This document shows positions 26,001 through 36,992 of a DNA stretch of 64,000 nucleotides, one piece after another. The stretch is from Gongronella butleri (Eukaryota > Mucoromycota > Mucoromycetes > Mucorales > Cunninghamellaceae): positions 186,001-250,000 of the forward strand of contig JAIWZP010000025.1 of the NCBI GenBank assembly GCA_025201375.1. The letters are read 5' to 3'. Position 1 is the first letter of the stretch, and every line of letters starts with the position of its first letter. The position numbers and the translations under genes are program-made. The notes below the pieces were generated by a model that was given only the letters and a program-made list of their open reading frames with translations, was not told where the DNA came from and did no database searches.

Positions 26001-26614
26001 TCAATTGGATCGAGGGCCGTGGCAAGTCGGTGGTTGCCGAAGCCTTGATTCCAGGCAATGTCGTTGAAAAGGTGCTCAAAACCACGGTCGATGCCCTTGT
26101 CGAGCTCAATATCTCGAAAAACCTCATTGGCAGCGCCATGGCTGGCTCCGTCGGCGGCTTCAATGCCCACGCCGCCAACATCCTGACCGCTGTCTACCTC
26201 GCCACCGGCCAGGACCCTGCACAAAACGTCGAAAGCTCCAATTGCATCACCTTGATGAAAAACGTCGGTGGCAATCTCCACATCTCGTGCACCATGCCCA
26301 GCATCGAGGTCGGCACCATTGGCGGCGGCACCATCCTCCCGCCGCAGCAGTCTATGCTCGATCTGCTCGGCGTCCGCGGCCCACACGCCACAGAACCAGG
26401 CAAAAACGCCCAAAGACTCGCACGCATCATCTGTGCCGCCGTCATGGCCGGCGAATTGTCCCTCTGCGCCGCCCTCGCCGCAGGTCACCTCGTCAAGGCA
26501 CACATGGCACACAATCGCAACACGGCAGCCGCCCCACAGGCACCGGCCACGCCCTCAACAACACCAATTCAGGGTCGCAAAACGCCAGAATTGGGCTCTT
26601 GCATCAAATCTTAG
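23051..26614 (+). CDS. HMG1: HMG-CoA reductase (apparent 1-nt frame break in linker)
   Basis: It reduces HMG-CoA to mevalonate with NADPH, the committed step of sterol and isoprenoid synthesis, in the ER membrane. Exons are 23051-23913, 24030-24342, 24441-24627 and 24728-26614. Exons 1-2 encode several membrane helices ([39 protein letters not shown]). The last exon holds the catalytic domain: [16 protein letters not shown], the Glu in [10 protein letters not shown], Lys in [10 protein letters not shown], Asp in [11 protein letters not shown] and the His in [14 protein letters not shown]. The protein is about 1080 residues. Exon 3 starts in frame as LGRIREINN, but the helix [18 protein letters not shown] that spans the next junction is one base out of register with it. 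One extra T in CCCTTTG at 24600-24602 would explain this; it could be a sequencing error, a real frameshift or a missed splice. Confidence 0.93.
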
Positions 26615-27069
26615 AATTTCTCGTACTTTTTTTTTTTCCTCTTTTTTCCCCTCTCTTTCTCTCTTGTCGCATCTCATCCCATCTTATACATCGGGTGCCC
26701 ATCCTCTCTCACCCCCTCTTTTGTATTTTTTTTTTCCTGCTCTCGCTGATTCCCCCTCTCACACCTTTCCAAATTGCCCCCTTTTTTGATCTTTATTTTC
26801 TTCATTCAATTCGCTTACTTTCCCGACACATCTGCCTCCACTGTTGTTCTTACCACGTAATTTAATGCCATGCTTTCAATTAAACTTGCCATTTTCACTT
26901 TTCAGTGTGTATGTTTTTTTTACGCGCGTGCCATCCGCATGGACAGCTGAGTTTGAAATCGGGTCTCATTGGCGCCTAAAAAAAAGCCAAGGATCTCTCG
27001 GCCAGGGCTCGTTTGCCTTTTCTTTTGCTTCTTTGCTCCCTATTTTCTTTTTTTTTTTTTCTTGCCAAG
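26615..27069. other. Intergenic, pyrimidine-rich
   Basis: Between the HMG-CoA reductase stop and the next start codon. Very T/C-rich throughout, including a T-run just before the ATG at 27070. No gene seen; it holds the 3' UTR of one gene and the promoter of the next. Confidence 0.5.
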
Positions 27070-28240
27070 ATGGTGCACCCTTTGCTTCCTATTGCCATTA
27101 TCGGTGGTGGTGCGCTTTTCCTTGTGGCAGGAGCCATTGTTATCAGCCAAATACACTACCACCACGAGCGCCAGCAGTATGACAACTATGTGCGCCGCTT
27201 CAACCAAGACTTTGATAGGCACGACGTCGAGGTCGACTCTGACAACGACGACGACGACGACGACAAGAACCGCCAAGACCATGCCTTTGCTACCGGCGCT
27301 GCTCACAATGACCGCGCCGAATTGCGCCACAGACGCCACGCAAATAAAGACCAGCGACTGTTGGACGAGGTAAAAAAAAAAAAAAAAAAAAAAATTTACA
27401 AAAAACGATGAGCGAATATTCCCTCGTTTTTTTTTTTTTTTTTTGGTGATGGTCTTTGGCACCAGGGCAACTCACGTGGCCACATCGTGTGCCCCTTTTC
27501 TTTCTTTTATTTTTCTTTAATGACAGGAACACGAGATGGATGAACTTGCACATCGTGAGCTTGCGCTTGAGCAGCGACGCCAAGAGATTTTGCTCATGGA
27601 GGAGGAATTGGAAAAGAAACGCGAGGCGCTTGAGCGTCGTGAGCGATTGATGCATGTGCACGATGAGGAAACGCAACTTGCGCGCCGCGCGTCGGAGCTC
27701 AGCCTGCAAATGGCCGCGCTTGATCAAGCTAGTAGCCGCTACAGCTCCATTGCATCGCCTTCGCCGCAACACCAGAGCCAATGCATCGCCACGCGTCGCT
27801 CCATTGACCTCTTGAACAACAGCCCACGTACAAACCATGATGTCGACAATGACACTGACACCGACAGCGCCATGTTCCGCTCCTCTCTCTTGTCTCCCGC
27901 ACCCCACGCCGCTCAAACACACGATACCAACATCAATGACACCCAATTGTCGACTGCCACCCACTCAATCCACGATTCCTCGCTTGTTTCGTCGCCCACC
28001 TTGGATGACGATGCCAATGATCGCGCCACTATGTCCCTCGCTTTCCCATCGCACGCGCAAATAACGCAAAATGACCTCGACATCCATTGGGATCAGGATT
28101 CAGACACAGACGACGCCTTGTCGCATCACTCGCTCAACAATGACGACATTGACCATTCACACGCCTCCTCCGACGACCACTCCGTGTCCAACCGCTCCAT
28201 GTCCTCGTACAGCCTCCTCTCCGAGCCCAGCGACGACTGA
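27070..28240 (+). CDS. Unknown single-pass membrane protein with coiled coil
   Basis: I do not recognise a family. Two exons join as RLLDE|EHEMDELAHRELAL across an intron (27370-27527) that carries both an A-run and a T-run. The protein has about 340 residues. Residues 5-28 form a hydrophobic helix (LLPIAIIGGGALFLVAGAIV) at the extreme N-terminus, suggesting a signal anchor. An acidic Asp run follows near residue 60, then a strongly charged heptad-type coiled coil (LALEQRRQEILLMEEELEKK onward, about residues 105-150). The remaining C-terminus is Ser/Asp/His-rich and probably disordered. Codon use looks like its neighbours. The layout suggests an organelle-anchored adaptor or tether, which is only inference. 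Confidence 0.75.
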
Positions 28241-29119
28241 TGCCCTCATATCCACGTCTTCCGTATTGCCGTCTTTCACACGTATTCACCATCTATTCGT
28301 GTAGCCGCAACATCATCTCCCCCAATTAAACACAAAGTGCAAACAAAAAAAAGATGGCACGTGTCCCAGCATACGCCAAGTAGTGGGGAAACACGACTAT
28401 AATGGTGGTGAAGCGTCACGCGTACGATGGGGAGAAGAAAAAAAAACTTTTGCAAATTTTCTCGACGGGAACTCACCTTGACGACAATGCCCAAGAGCTG
28501 AAGGTAGATTTATGCACAAAAGTGACCTTGTGGATTTATTCAGCCTGAGAAGAGGGACGGACGGCCCGATATAAGCGACCCGCTCAAATGGCGGCCTACA
28601 AAGTCATCTGGGCAAAGCGATCCATAGAGTGATCTCAAGATGATGACTGGTTGTTGATCAATGAAAAAAAACTGCGAACCCAGGGATCGAGTAACTTCAT
28701 CTGTTAGGCAATCGCCTATAATGCACGCTTAAATTCGATTTTTTGATCAAATTTCCCCAATGATGAACGCTGGAGCCTGGAAGTTTTAGCATTGCTTTCA
28801 TTACAAGTGGGTACAACTGTTCGGAATTTGACAGTGATCGGATGGGGCCGATAGTGCCAGCAAATTCGACAAACAGCGTTTTAGAATTTTTCTTTCTCCA
28901 TTAACCGGCCAATACGATATGAGTAGGTGCACATGGCGCTTATTGCTTGTACTTTAACCTTGAGCACGATACGTGCTGCGCAATTTAAAATGTGCATTGG
29001 CCAGGTGTACGTCGAGAAAACGGCGATTGGGACGATTTTATCATAGATTCGTTCTTTGTCGATAGACAAAGGATTTGCAACAAAAAACACGTGTTGAACG
29101 TATACTTCCAATTGTTCTT
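28241..29119. other. Intergenic, degenerate repeat-like sequence
   Basis: No gene seen. The part after about 28700 has the same style as the dispersed repeats (for example CGGAATTTGACAGTGATCGGA resembles phrases at 49635), but the match is weak. Short open frames lack any protein features. Confidence 0.4.
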
Positions 29120-30330
29120 GTTCGAATGAGCCGACCCTTGTAGCGCTGCGATCGCTAGATCCCGATCAATGATGATTTTCAAAATTGGCCATTTTTCCAA
29201 GGGGCACTGACAAGGTTGTGCCCATTTGTGGGCATTTTTGTGCGATTAGCGGCATGTTTCCCATCCTTTTGGTCGCGTCGCTCACGGTGTTCGCTTGTGC
29301 ATCCCTCCCCCTCTCTATTTATTCTTTTCGGCCTTTACTTATTTTTTATTCTCTCTCTTCTCCACTTTTCTGCCTTTTTTTATTGTTCTTTTTATTTTTA
29401 ACCGTTTGACCACCTGCTTGTGGTAAGCCATACTGACACGTCTCTGCTAGACCCGGTCACTAACATTTAAATAAAGGTCTTATTATATATTTCAAAAAGG
29501 ATAATACTCCAAAAGCCCGCCTTTTCGACTTCCCTATATCAGGCACAGTTGTGAAATTTGAAAGCGTGAAATACTTATCCTCAGATCGCTACGAAATTCA
29601 GCCACATGGTAAACACTTAGTCATATCCGACAGAAATGGCAGATTCATTGACTTGCTCTCGCTTAAAATACCATTTGCCTCTATTTTTCGCCTCAAGGTC
29701 AAGTCGACGAAAATTGGCCACAGAGCCGCGAAACATAGATCATCAGAAAGAGCACAGGCTCTTGCTAATGAATATGTTGATGATCACTGCAAAAATCGTG
29801 TTCCAAGCAGAATTGATGCGACCAGCTCGTTGGCGGGTAAACTTGGACGCGTGAAGAACCGCATCAGACGTCTCGTCACACGCGCCTGTTCCTAATCAAT
29901 CCCATGCGCCAAGAGCGCGACTTTCTGGGGGACGCGGCGTTGTGGCTTTATCGACGCGTTGTTGTGGCGAAAATCGCCTGCAAAGTTTAGTTCAAAATCG
30001 CAAATTGCTCGCCAACCGGCAAGTCGATCCCACTCTTTTTTGCAATTTTTCGTGGCTATGCCACGCAACCATCTTTGTGTACAAATTTGGCGTCATTCTG
30101 AGTACCTGGTTTTTGATTTCGGTTTGAGAGCTTGGTCACGCTCATTTTTTGATTTGCGCTTTTCGCCCCAACGACAATAGGCAGCCACAAGTCGAATCAT
30201 TCTCAACCCTTTTTCTGGCTCAAATCTTCATTGTTGGGCGCGTTTCGGAGCTTGGGCAACGCGCGCTCATGCTGAGAAAAAAAGTAAAACGGTTTGATTG
30301 GCCGCATTTTGCAAACGGCAAATGCACCTG
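29120..30330 (+). repeat. Dispersed repeat D, copy 1
   Basis: It is paralogous to 49930-50890 in the same orientation. Shared landmarks include CCACATGGTAA, CAAGGTCAAGTC/CAAGGCCAAGTC, CGAAAATTGG, GATGATCACTGC and GATTTGCGC. The open frame 29551-29895 and the one at 50001-50288 are two decayed versions of the same stretch; their translations share PHGKH, KIGH and AAKHR-like words but differ by frame breaks. This suggests that the family once carried a coding sequence or simply shares a frame by chance. Confidence 0.65.
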
Positions 30331-30542
30331 ATCACGTTGATCGCCAAAAACGCATCCGATCGAACGCAAAATCATGGTGGCACACGGACGGTGCACTGCT
30401 TATCTTTTGGGAAAAGATGCCTTTTTGTTTTGCTGGAAGATGTTTTTGTTGTGCTTTCATGCTCAAAAAAAAAAAAAAAAAAGTCCTTTTTTGTCGCATG
30501 CACAAAATTGTATCTCCTTTTTACAAGGGTGACAGTGCCACA

Positions 30543-30550
30543 TATAAAAG
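30543..30550 (+). promoter_or_regulatory. TATA box of the alcohol dehydrogenase gene
   Basis: TATAAAAG, 60 bases upstream of the ATG at 30610, followed by a T/C-rich leader. Confidence 0.6.
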
Positions 30551-30609
30551 GCCATGGGTAAGTAAGAGACTTTTCTTTCTTTTTCCTTTTTTCTTTACTT
30601 TTGGCTACA

Positions 30610-32090
30610 ATGGCCCCAATTATTATCCACCGCTTTGTGAATGCTGGCACGGCTGGAAAGTTCAAGCAAGCCGAGCACCAGGTTGATGCGCTGGAGCCGC
30701 ACCAAATTTTAATCAAAATTCGCGCGTCTGCCATTTGTCACACGGATGTCTACTACCTTGAGGCGCCAGACGCGTGCTTGGGGTAAAATGCTGTCAAATG
30801 GTAGCTCGTGCTCCTCTATTAACGCGTTCTTTGATAAATTTAGGCATGAGCCTGTGGGAGATGTCGTGGAGATTGGCAAGGGTGTCAAGAATTTCAAAGT
30901 GGGCGACTACGCGGGGTAAATCAAGGCATTGACGCAGGCCAATGGGGTTGTTTCCGCTCTGACCTCACTTGCTAGATGGTCGTATCTTAAGTATGCCTGC
31001 TTGGAGTGCGCCGAGTGCGTGTCCGGAAATGATCTCTACTGTCATAATCGCATTTTGTAAGATGGGGGTGTTTATTTTATGCGACGCATGAACCATTGAA
31101 TGCCATTCTAGGTTTCCTGGCACGGACAATATGAATGGCTTTGCGGATCTGGCCGTAATCGATTCGAGGTAAGCACTGGTTAAAGAAAAAAATTGGTGAC
31201 AACTGGCTGACGCGTCGTAAAAACGATTAGGTTTGCGTACCACATCCCCAAAGAAATTGCGCCGACCGACGCTGGACCACTCATGTGCGCAGGCTCCACG
31301 GTAAGAACATCGGATGGCGGCCGAGGGGCACATATATTATAACTGTGTGTCGTCCCTCATTTATTTTTTAATTTTTAGGTGTTCAATGCATTGTATTCGA
31401 CCAACACGTCGCCGACAGATCGCGTGGCGGTCGTGGGCGTTGGCGGCCTCGGCCATCTCGCACTGCAATTCGCCAACAAGTGGGGCACGAGTGTCACAGC
31501 CATCTCGACAAATGACTCCAAGGCGCCCGAAGCCAAGTCGTTTGGAGCGCAGCATGTGCTCAATTCCTCAAAATTCGACGATGAGGCATACCTCGCTGCC
31601 ATTGACAAGTTTGACCTCATCATCAACACGTCGACCGCTGATCTCAACTATGATCAATACACCAAGCTGCTCAAACCGTATGAAAAATATGCTGAGGCGT
31701 ATAAAAAAAGGAGACGCACGCTCAACCACGCTTTTTTCTTTTTTTTTTTTTGACAGCCACGGAAAGTTTCTGCTTGTGGGCGTGCCGAGCAAGAAACTCG
31801 AAATGAGCGGCGGCCCATTCCTGGTCAATGATTTGGCTCTGCGCGGCTGCCTGGTCGGCGGTCGTGACGTTGTCAATAAGATGCTTGTCTTTGCTGCTCG
31901 CCACGGCATCAAGCCAAAGACAGAAATCCTGCCTTTTGTAAAGCAATTGTAACCCATCTTCACCCGTTCGCTTGATTCTCACATCCTCCACTTTTTTCTT
32001 TATTTTTAGACGCTCGAAGGCTTGGAGGAAGGTATGGAGCGCTGTCGCCAGTCCAAGGCACGCTATCGCGTCGTGCTTACCAATGAATAA
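30610..32090 (+). CDS. Zinc-dependent alcohol dehydrogenase (MDR superfamily)
   Basis: It oxidises an alcohol or reduces an aldehyde using NAD(P)H, probably in the cytosol. The start is MAPIIIHRFVNAGTAGKF. At least seven short exons join in frame, for example APDACLG|HEPVGDVVEIG and YAG|WSYLKYACLECAEC. The catalytic zinc ligands are Cys in ASAICHTD, His-Glu in GHEPVGD, and Cys in PLMCAGSTVFN. The four structural-zinc cysteines lie in ACLECAECVSGNDLYC. The Rossmann fold motif is VGVGGLGHLALQFA. The arrangement resembles cinnamyl-alcohol-type MDR enzymes more than yeast Adh1, so the substrate is uncertain. Length of about 350 residues is normal. The TAA stop overlaps the poly(A) signal. Confidence 0.92.
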
Positions 32091-32091
32091 A
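32086..32091 (+). terminator. Poly(A) signal overlapping the ADH stop codon
   Basis: GAATAAAG: the TAA stop (32088-32090) lies inside AATAAA. Confidence 0.5.
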
Positions 32092-32911
32092 GAAAAAACG
32101 ACATTGTCACCTCCAAAATCGCGCTAAAGATGCGTGCGCCATCAAAAATAAAACAGCTTGGCTTCTTTTTTTTTTTTGGTCTTGGCTTCTGCTGATATAA
32201 ATTTGTATAAATACCGGGAGCACCTTTAATAGCCTGAATTTACTAATGAAAACAAGGGCCAAAGCATCACTTACCGGTACGTACGCGTTTTTTTCTGATG
32301 ATAAACTGGATCGCGGAGCCCCAAATTCATGTCAGTTGTTGGTGCGATCAAGGTTGGAACGTATCAACTTTTTTTTTTGAGATCGGATGACACCGATACA
32401 CAGTCATGAGGAATTGCGTTTTACATAAACCAGGGCCAAGTCGACCCCGTGAAGGCTATGATAACTCGACGAGATCTCAACGCGGCCTCTCCAAAACACA
32501 AGCGCTTTGACTGAGTTTGGCCGCTGATTCATTTGAGATGAAGCACGCGTGGACATGTTGCGCCTTTGTCGCGTGCACTACCAAAATGGAGAAGATCTTA
32601 ACCCACTTTTGCCGGGCGCGTCCTCTGGATCTTGTTCATCCGCCGGCCCTACTGTATGTTTGAGCTACAGATTCATGAACACAAAGCCCCAACAAGCCCC
32701 CAACATTGTCAAGTTTTTCCAGTAATCAGATTATGATATACAGTCCTGAGGAATTGCATCTTGCAATTATCAGGGCCAATTCGACCCCGTAAAGGCTAAC
32801 TCGCCGAGATCTCGACGCGGTGTCCCAAAACCACAAGCGGCGCTTTACCGCGTTTGGCCGCTGATTCATTTGAGGCGACTTCATCGCCGGGGCGCTCAGC
32901 CGTTGCCGCGG

Positions 32912-32928
32912 TATGATATCATATGATA
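32912..32928. repeat. Stacked TA-TGA-TA-TCA-TA-TGA-TA insertion
   Basis: The paralogous copy at 7081-7092 reads CAGTACGAGACC with a single TA. Here the same TA is replaced by four TAs separated by TGA, TCA and TGA, a net gain of exactly 15 bases. Confidence 0.8.
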
Positions 32929-33696
32929 CGAGATCAAATGGTGGTGGTACGTAAATTTATTTACCGTACCCCCTTTATGCCTACCGTATGAAACTGGTGC
33001 TTCATCAGAAACTTGCGCATCTGGCGTGGACCCAAATTTGGACCAGTTGGCGGTAGACGCAATTCTCCAACGATGTTAATTACTACAGTATTTTCGCGAG
33101 TCGGATCACTTATTAGTCTCAAGAAATCCCGAGATTCGTGTTTGCTAGTGAAAACCCAGAGCCAAAATAGTATTTTACGTACGCGTTTCTCCCGATGAGC
33201 CTGACCATATGATATGATGCTAAATTTAGACTGGTGGATACTCAACTCAAAAGTTCGATGATTTCAAGTATTTCCAGTGATCGGTTCACTCAGCCCTAAG
33301 AAAACGCGTTTTTCATACTGTAAAACCAGGGCGGGCCAAAGCAGAATCAAAACGATTCCTGAAGGCTAGCTCGCCAAGAACTTGACGCGATGTCCTCAAA
33401 CCACAAGCACTTTGACCGCGTTTGGACGCTGATTCAATTGAGGTGCCTCCCGCGTCGGGGCGATGATCAGCCGTTGCCGTGGCACCAGACCAAATGCTGG
33501 TGAATTTACTCCATTGACGCCTATTATGAAACTGGCGCTTCATCAGAAACTTGCTCATCTGCCACTAAATTTGGACCAGTTGATGGTGAACCCAAGTCTC
33601 CAACGGTGTCAAGTTTTTTTTGTGAATCGGATCACTCAGGACTCACGACTCAGTCTCCTCGAGAAATTGCGAGATTCGTGCGAGGTGTTTGCTACA

Positions 33697-33723
33697 TACA
33701 GTATCATATCATACAGTATCATA
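33697..33723. repeat. Stacked TA-NNN-TA array (CAG, TCA, TCA, CAG, TCA)
   Basis: Five triplets separated by TA in strict five-base period, in a place where repeat copy 1 (about 7750-7765, GTTTGCTGGTGAAAACCC) has none. Confidence 0.8.
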
Positions 33724-34480
33724 GTGAAATCCCAGCGCCAAATAATATTTTACGCGTTCCTCCCGATGAGCCTCACCATATTATGGTGCCAAATTTAGAC
33801 TACCTGCAGCGCGCCGCTAGGGTTTTAGCTTTTTGCATCGGTCATTTCACCAACCTGCAGGCTGCAGCCCACTTAGCACACAAAAATGTGAAAATAAAAA
33901 ATACAGTAAAAAAATTAAATTCCATGCAATCCACGCAACATAATTTGGAAGGCTCAAACCTTAAATTTTTGCAAAAAAAAAAAATCGCACCAAAGTAGGC
34001 AATTTTCTCTGTCGATCGCCGTTCATCATGCGTCAATCTTTGGACATTTTTCTGAAAGTTGGGGCAATTTGCCATTTTGTCTGGCAATACCAAATTGTCG
34101 GAGTTACCTATTTGGGATGCATTGATCACTCGGAGATCGAAATTTACCGTTTTTGGGATTTAAATGTGTGACCCCTGAATTTTTCAAAGGTGGTCGTAGC
34201 GCTTTGGGGGTTTAAACTTTTTTGTTCCAAATTTTGCGCTGAATTCGATGCGGCTATTTTTGAGTGGGGTCGACCATGCAGATGGCCATATGAATGCGAA
34301 ATAGTACAAATAAGAGGTTTTTGGCTTTTTCAAGTCCAAAAAAAATCGGGCGGGTACGGTTGGGTACTGGGCTCTAGTGTAAGCCGTGACGTATTTTTCA
34401 TACGCGGGCAAGTGTGCTGTAAAAACATTTCTGGAGGCACTGCAGGCCGCCAAAGTTTGAAAAACGTGCTTTTTCTTCGT

Positions 34481-35725
34481 TTCCGATGGCCAAAATGTCT
34501 ATCTCTCTGCGGAGTGTGTGAATCTAGTGAACAAGACAGAAAAGACGGGACTAAAAGTACGGCTTTAATGGCGAGAAGAAAGATGAGAGGGAAGAGAAAG
34601 AGAGACTAAGGGAAGGCGAGCCTAAATAAATAGAGGGGAATGGATGATTCAGGGTCAGACATTCAGCTGTGTGGCGAGCTGACCGGAGTCTCGGGCTGTG
34701 CTTTATGCACTACTGTAATATGGAGCGTATGCTAGGAAAAGCAAGATGTCGGCCCTGTGTGCGACCGAGAATGAATATTGGCTGTGATCCGCTGCCTTGC
34801 ATGCTCTAATGATCCATGTCAAGATTGACAGAGTGTAGCCGGTTGATGTTTCTTGCAAAATGGTGAATCATATCCGCCTCTGTATGAAACTCTGAATGAA
34901 GTTGTTGTTCAAAAACATGCTAGTCTCGGGGTGAACGCGAATGTTGTACTGTATGTACGTATCATAAATTCAGAAAATATGAAATCGACAAATAATTGCC
35001 CTTATGATACAGTATTTCGCATGATGATTCCGTATGTATCATACAGTAATGCCCTTCTGTCTCTGTTTTTGTTCTTTTGTTCCCACTCTTTGCTATTTGG
35101 CTTGCAATGGCCTAAAATAAACGATTTTTTTATATATTTTTTTCGTTTACAGTATTATACAAATAAAATAAAATAAAATACGTAAACGCGTTTGCCGCGC
35201 CGCGTCTTTGGTACACGCTGTGCTGGCCACGTAGGAAGCATCTCAGCATTTACAACATCGGCTGGGCCGGCATGATATGATATCATAGACGTTGCTTGTT
35301 GATTTTTGTCACGTCGAAGAAGGTCAAGCATGCATGAAGCATGATACAGTATCATGTCATATTATACTGTATGATATGATGATACTGTGCACACACAAAA
35401 AAAAAAAACAAAATGATATCGTACGTATCGTATGATGCAGTATGATGCTGTGATAATAATAATAAATAGCGTGAAAGGCGATGATTCTTTATTGTCAATC
35501 ACGTAATAACTTTTCTATACAGGATCATACTAAATAAAGCGAGAAACGAGCGCCAAACGAAAAGAAACAGGCAACAACATACGGTAGAAACGAAATGGGA
35601 TCGAGTGCATGGGGCTAGCCAAGCACATCGATCCGTAAATAGTAATGTATTGGTACAAGGGAGGGAGGGAAAGATGGGTGTGTGTGAAAAACACAAGTAG
35701 CAGCGGGGAGAAAAATGAAAGAGGG
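34481..35725. other. Gene-poor region rich in TA-NNN-TA words
   Basis: No gene seen. TACTGTA or TACAGTA occurs at 34711, 34947, 35008, 35042, 35148, 35345 and 35365. A palindrome-rich stretch at 35270-35450 is made largely of TACAGTA, TATCATA and TATGATA units. A purine-rich stretch occurs near 34570-34620. The poly(A) signal of the minus-strand RasGAP gene lies at 35488-35493. Confidence 0.55.
35488..35493 (-). terminator. Poly(A) signal of the RasGAP gene
   Basis: AATAAA on the minus strand, about 230 bases beyond the stop codon at 35726-35728. Confidence 0.45.
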
Positions 35726-36946
35726 TTACGCGATGACGCGCAAAATCACCTCGCTGGCCAGCTTTGAGTTTTGCGAGATATTGGTAGACAGTGCGCCAAA
35801 GCCTGGTTCTGCAAGGGCGGTGAAGCCCAATTCTTTGAGCATGTCCTTGTGCGACTTGTGGCCTGCGGCAGGGTCCTTGTTGAAGCTTGGGTCTGAGCAT
35901 GCGGCAAGCAGGATGGTTTTTACAGATTCGATGACGGGCTGGGTATTGCTGCTGAGGACGACTTGGTTCATCTTGGGAAGCAGGGAATCGTAGACCAGGC
36001 TGAACACCTCGGGCATGGATGTCGCGGCCTCGGAGAGCAGCGCGTACAGAACAAGGCGTTCGGGCTCGCTCTCGGCCGAGTGCAGGAGTGTAGCGAGCAT
36101 GGAGATGAGCAGCAGCGCCGTGGTGTCGTCGGGGATGTCCAGCTTCTCAAACAGGCCGTGGTAGTGCTGGTGGTGGTCGCTCTCCTCGAGGACAACGAGG
36201 CTGCTGCTGGACAGGCCCGCTAGCCGCAGCACGTCAACAAGGGTGTCGTTCTTGACCGCCATCGGCAACAGCGCACCGAGATACCCCAGTGTCTGCGCCT
36301 CTACCAACGTCGTATCTTGCTTGCACTCAATGTCCAAGAACGCGGTCAGCGCCTCGTAAATGGTATCCTTGGCCCCTGGGTACCGCAGACCCTTGAGGAA
36401 CACAATAGACATCGCAAACGAAAAGTGTGTCGTGAAATTGACGCCGCAAAGCTCGTCCAATTCGCGCGCAACATCCGCCATGGGCTCGCGCGCCGCAAGG
36501 AGCACGTCCATCATCGTGTCGCCCGTGAAAAAGTCATCATTATCCAACGCGCGCACCACAGCAAGCAACAATTCAACGGACATGCAGAAGGTTTGGCCAT
36601 CGTTCACCTGGACGAGCGCGACCGCCATCCAAAACAGGGGAAGCAGGTACCGCGACTCGGAAGGCAGACTCTCGACAATGTTCTTGAGGCACATCACGAT
36701 GCTGAGCACCAGGCTGGGGTCCGACTGGTTGAAAATTGGCAGTGCGACGCGAAGAGCCACCAGGATCTGGTACACAAGGTCGTCGTCCACTTCCTCGCGG
36801 CCAAGACAGCCAAGAACCACAAAGGCGCGTGGCTGGATCGCAGGGTTGTATTGGAACGCCGTGCTCGCGACCAAACTCATCCATCGCGCACGCCACGCAT
36901 TGGCCAAATCTGAAGGAAAAGAGGGTAAAAAGCGATGAGAATCAGG

Positions 36947-36992
<46 letters not shown>

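Larger units (their letters stand above)
32230..34480 (+). repeat. Dispersed repeats A and B, copy 3
   Basis: 32230-33810 matches repeat A at 6690-7860 and contains at least two rounds of the internal unit. 33810-34470 matches repeat B (13040-13740 and 60150-60730). Compared with copy 1 it carries many small TA-flanked insertions: TACTGTA at 32650 and 33316, TACCGTA at 32962 and 32982, and stacked arrays at 32912 and 33697. Non-coding. Confidence 0.8.
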
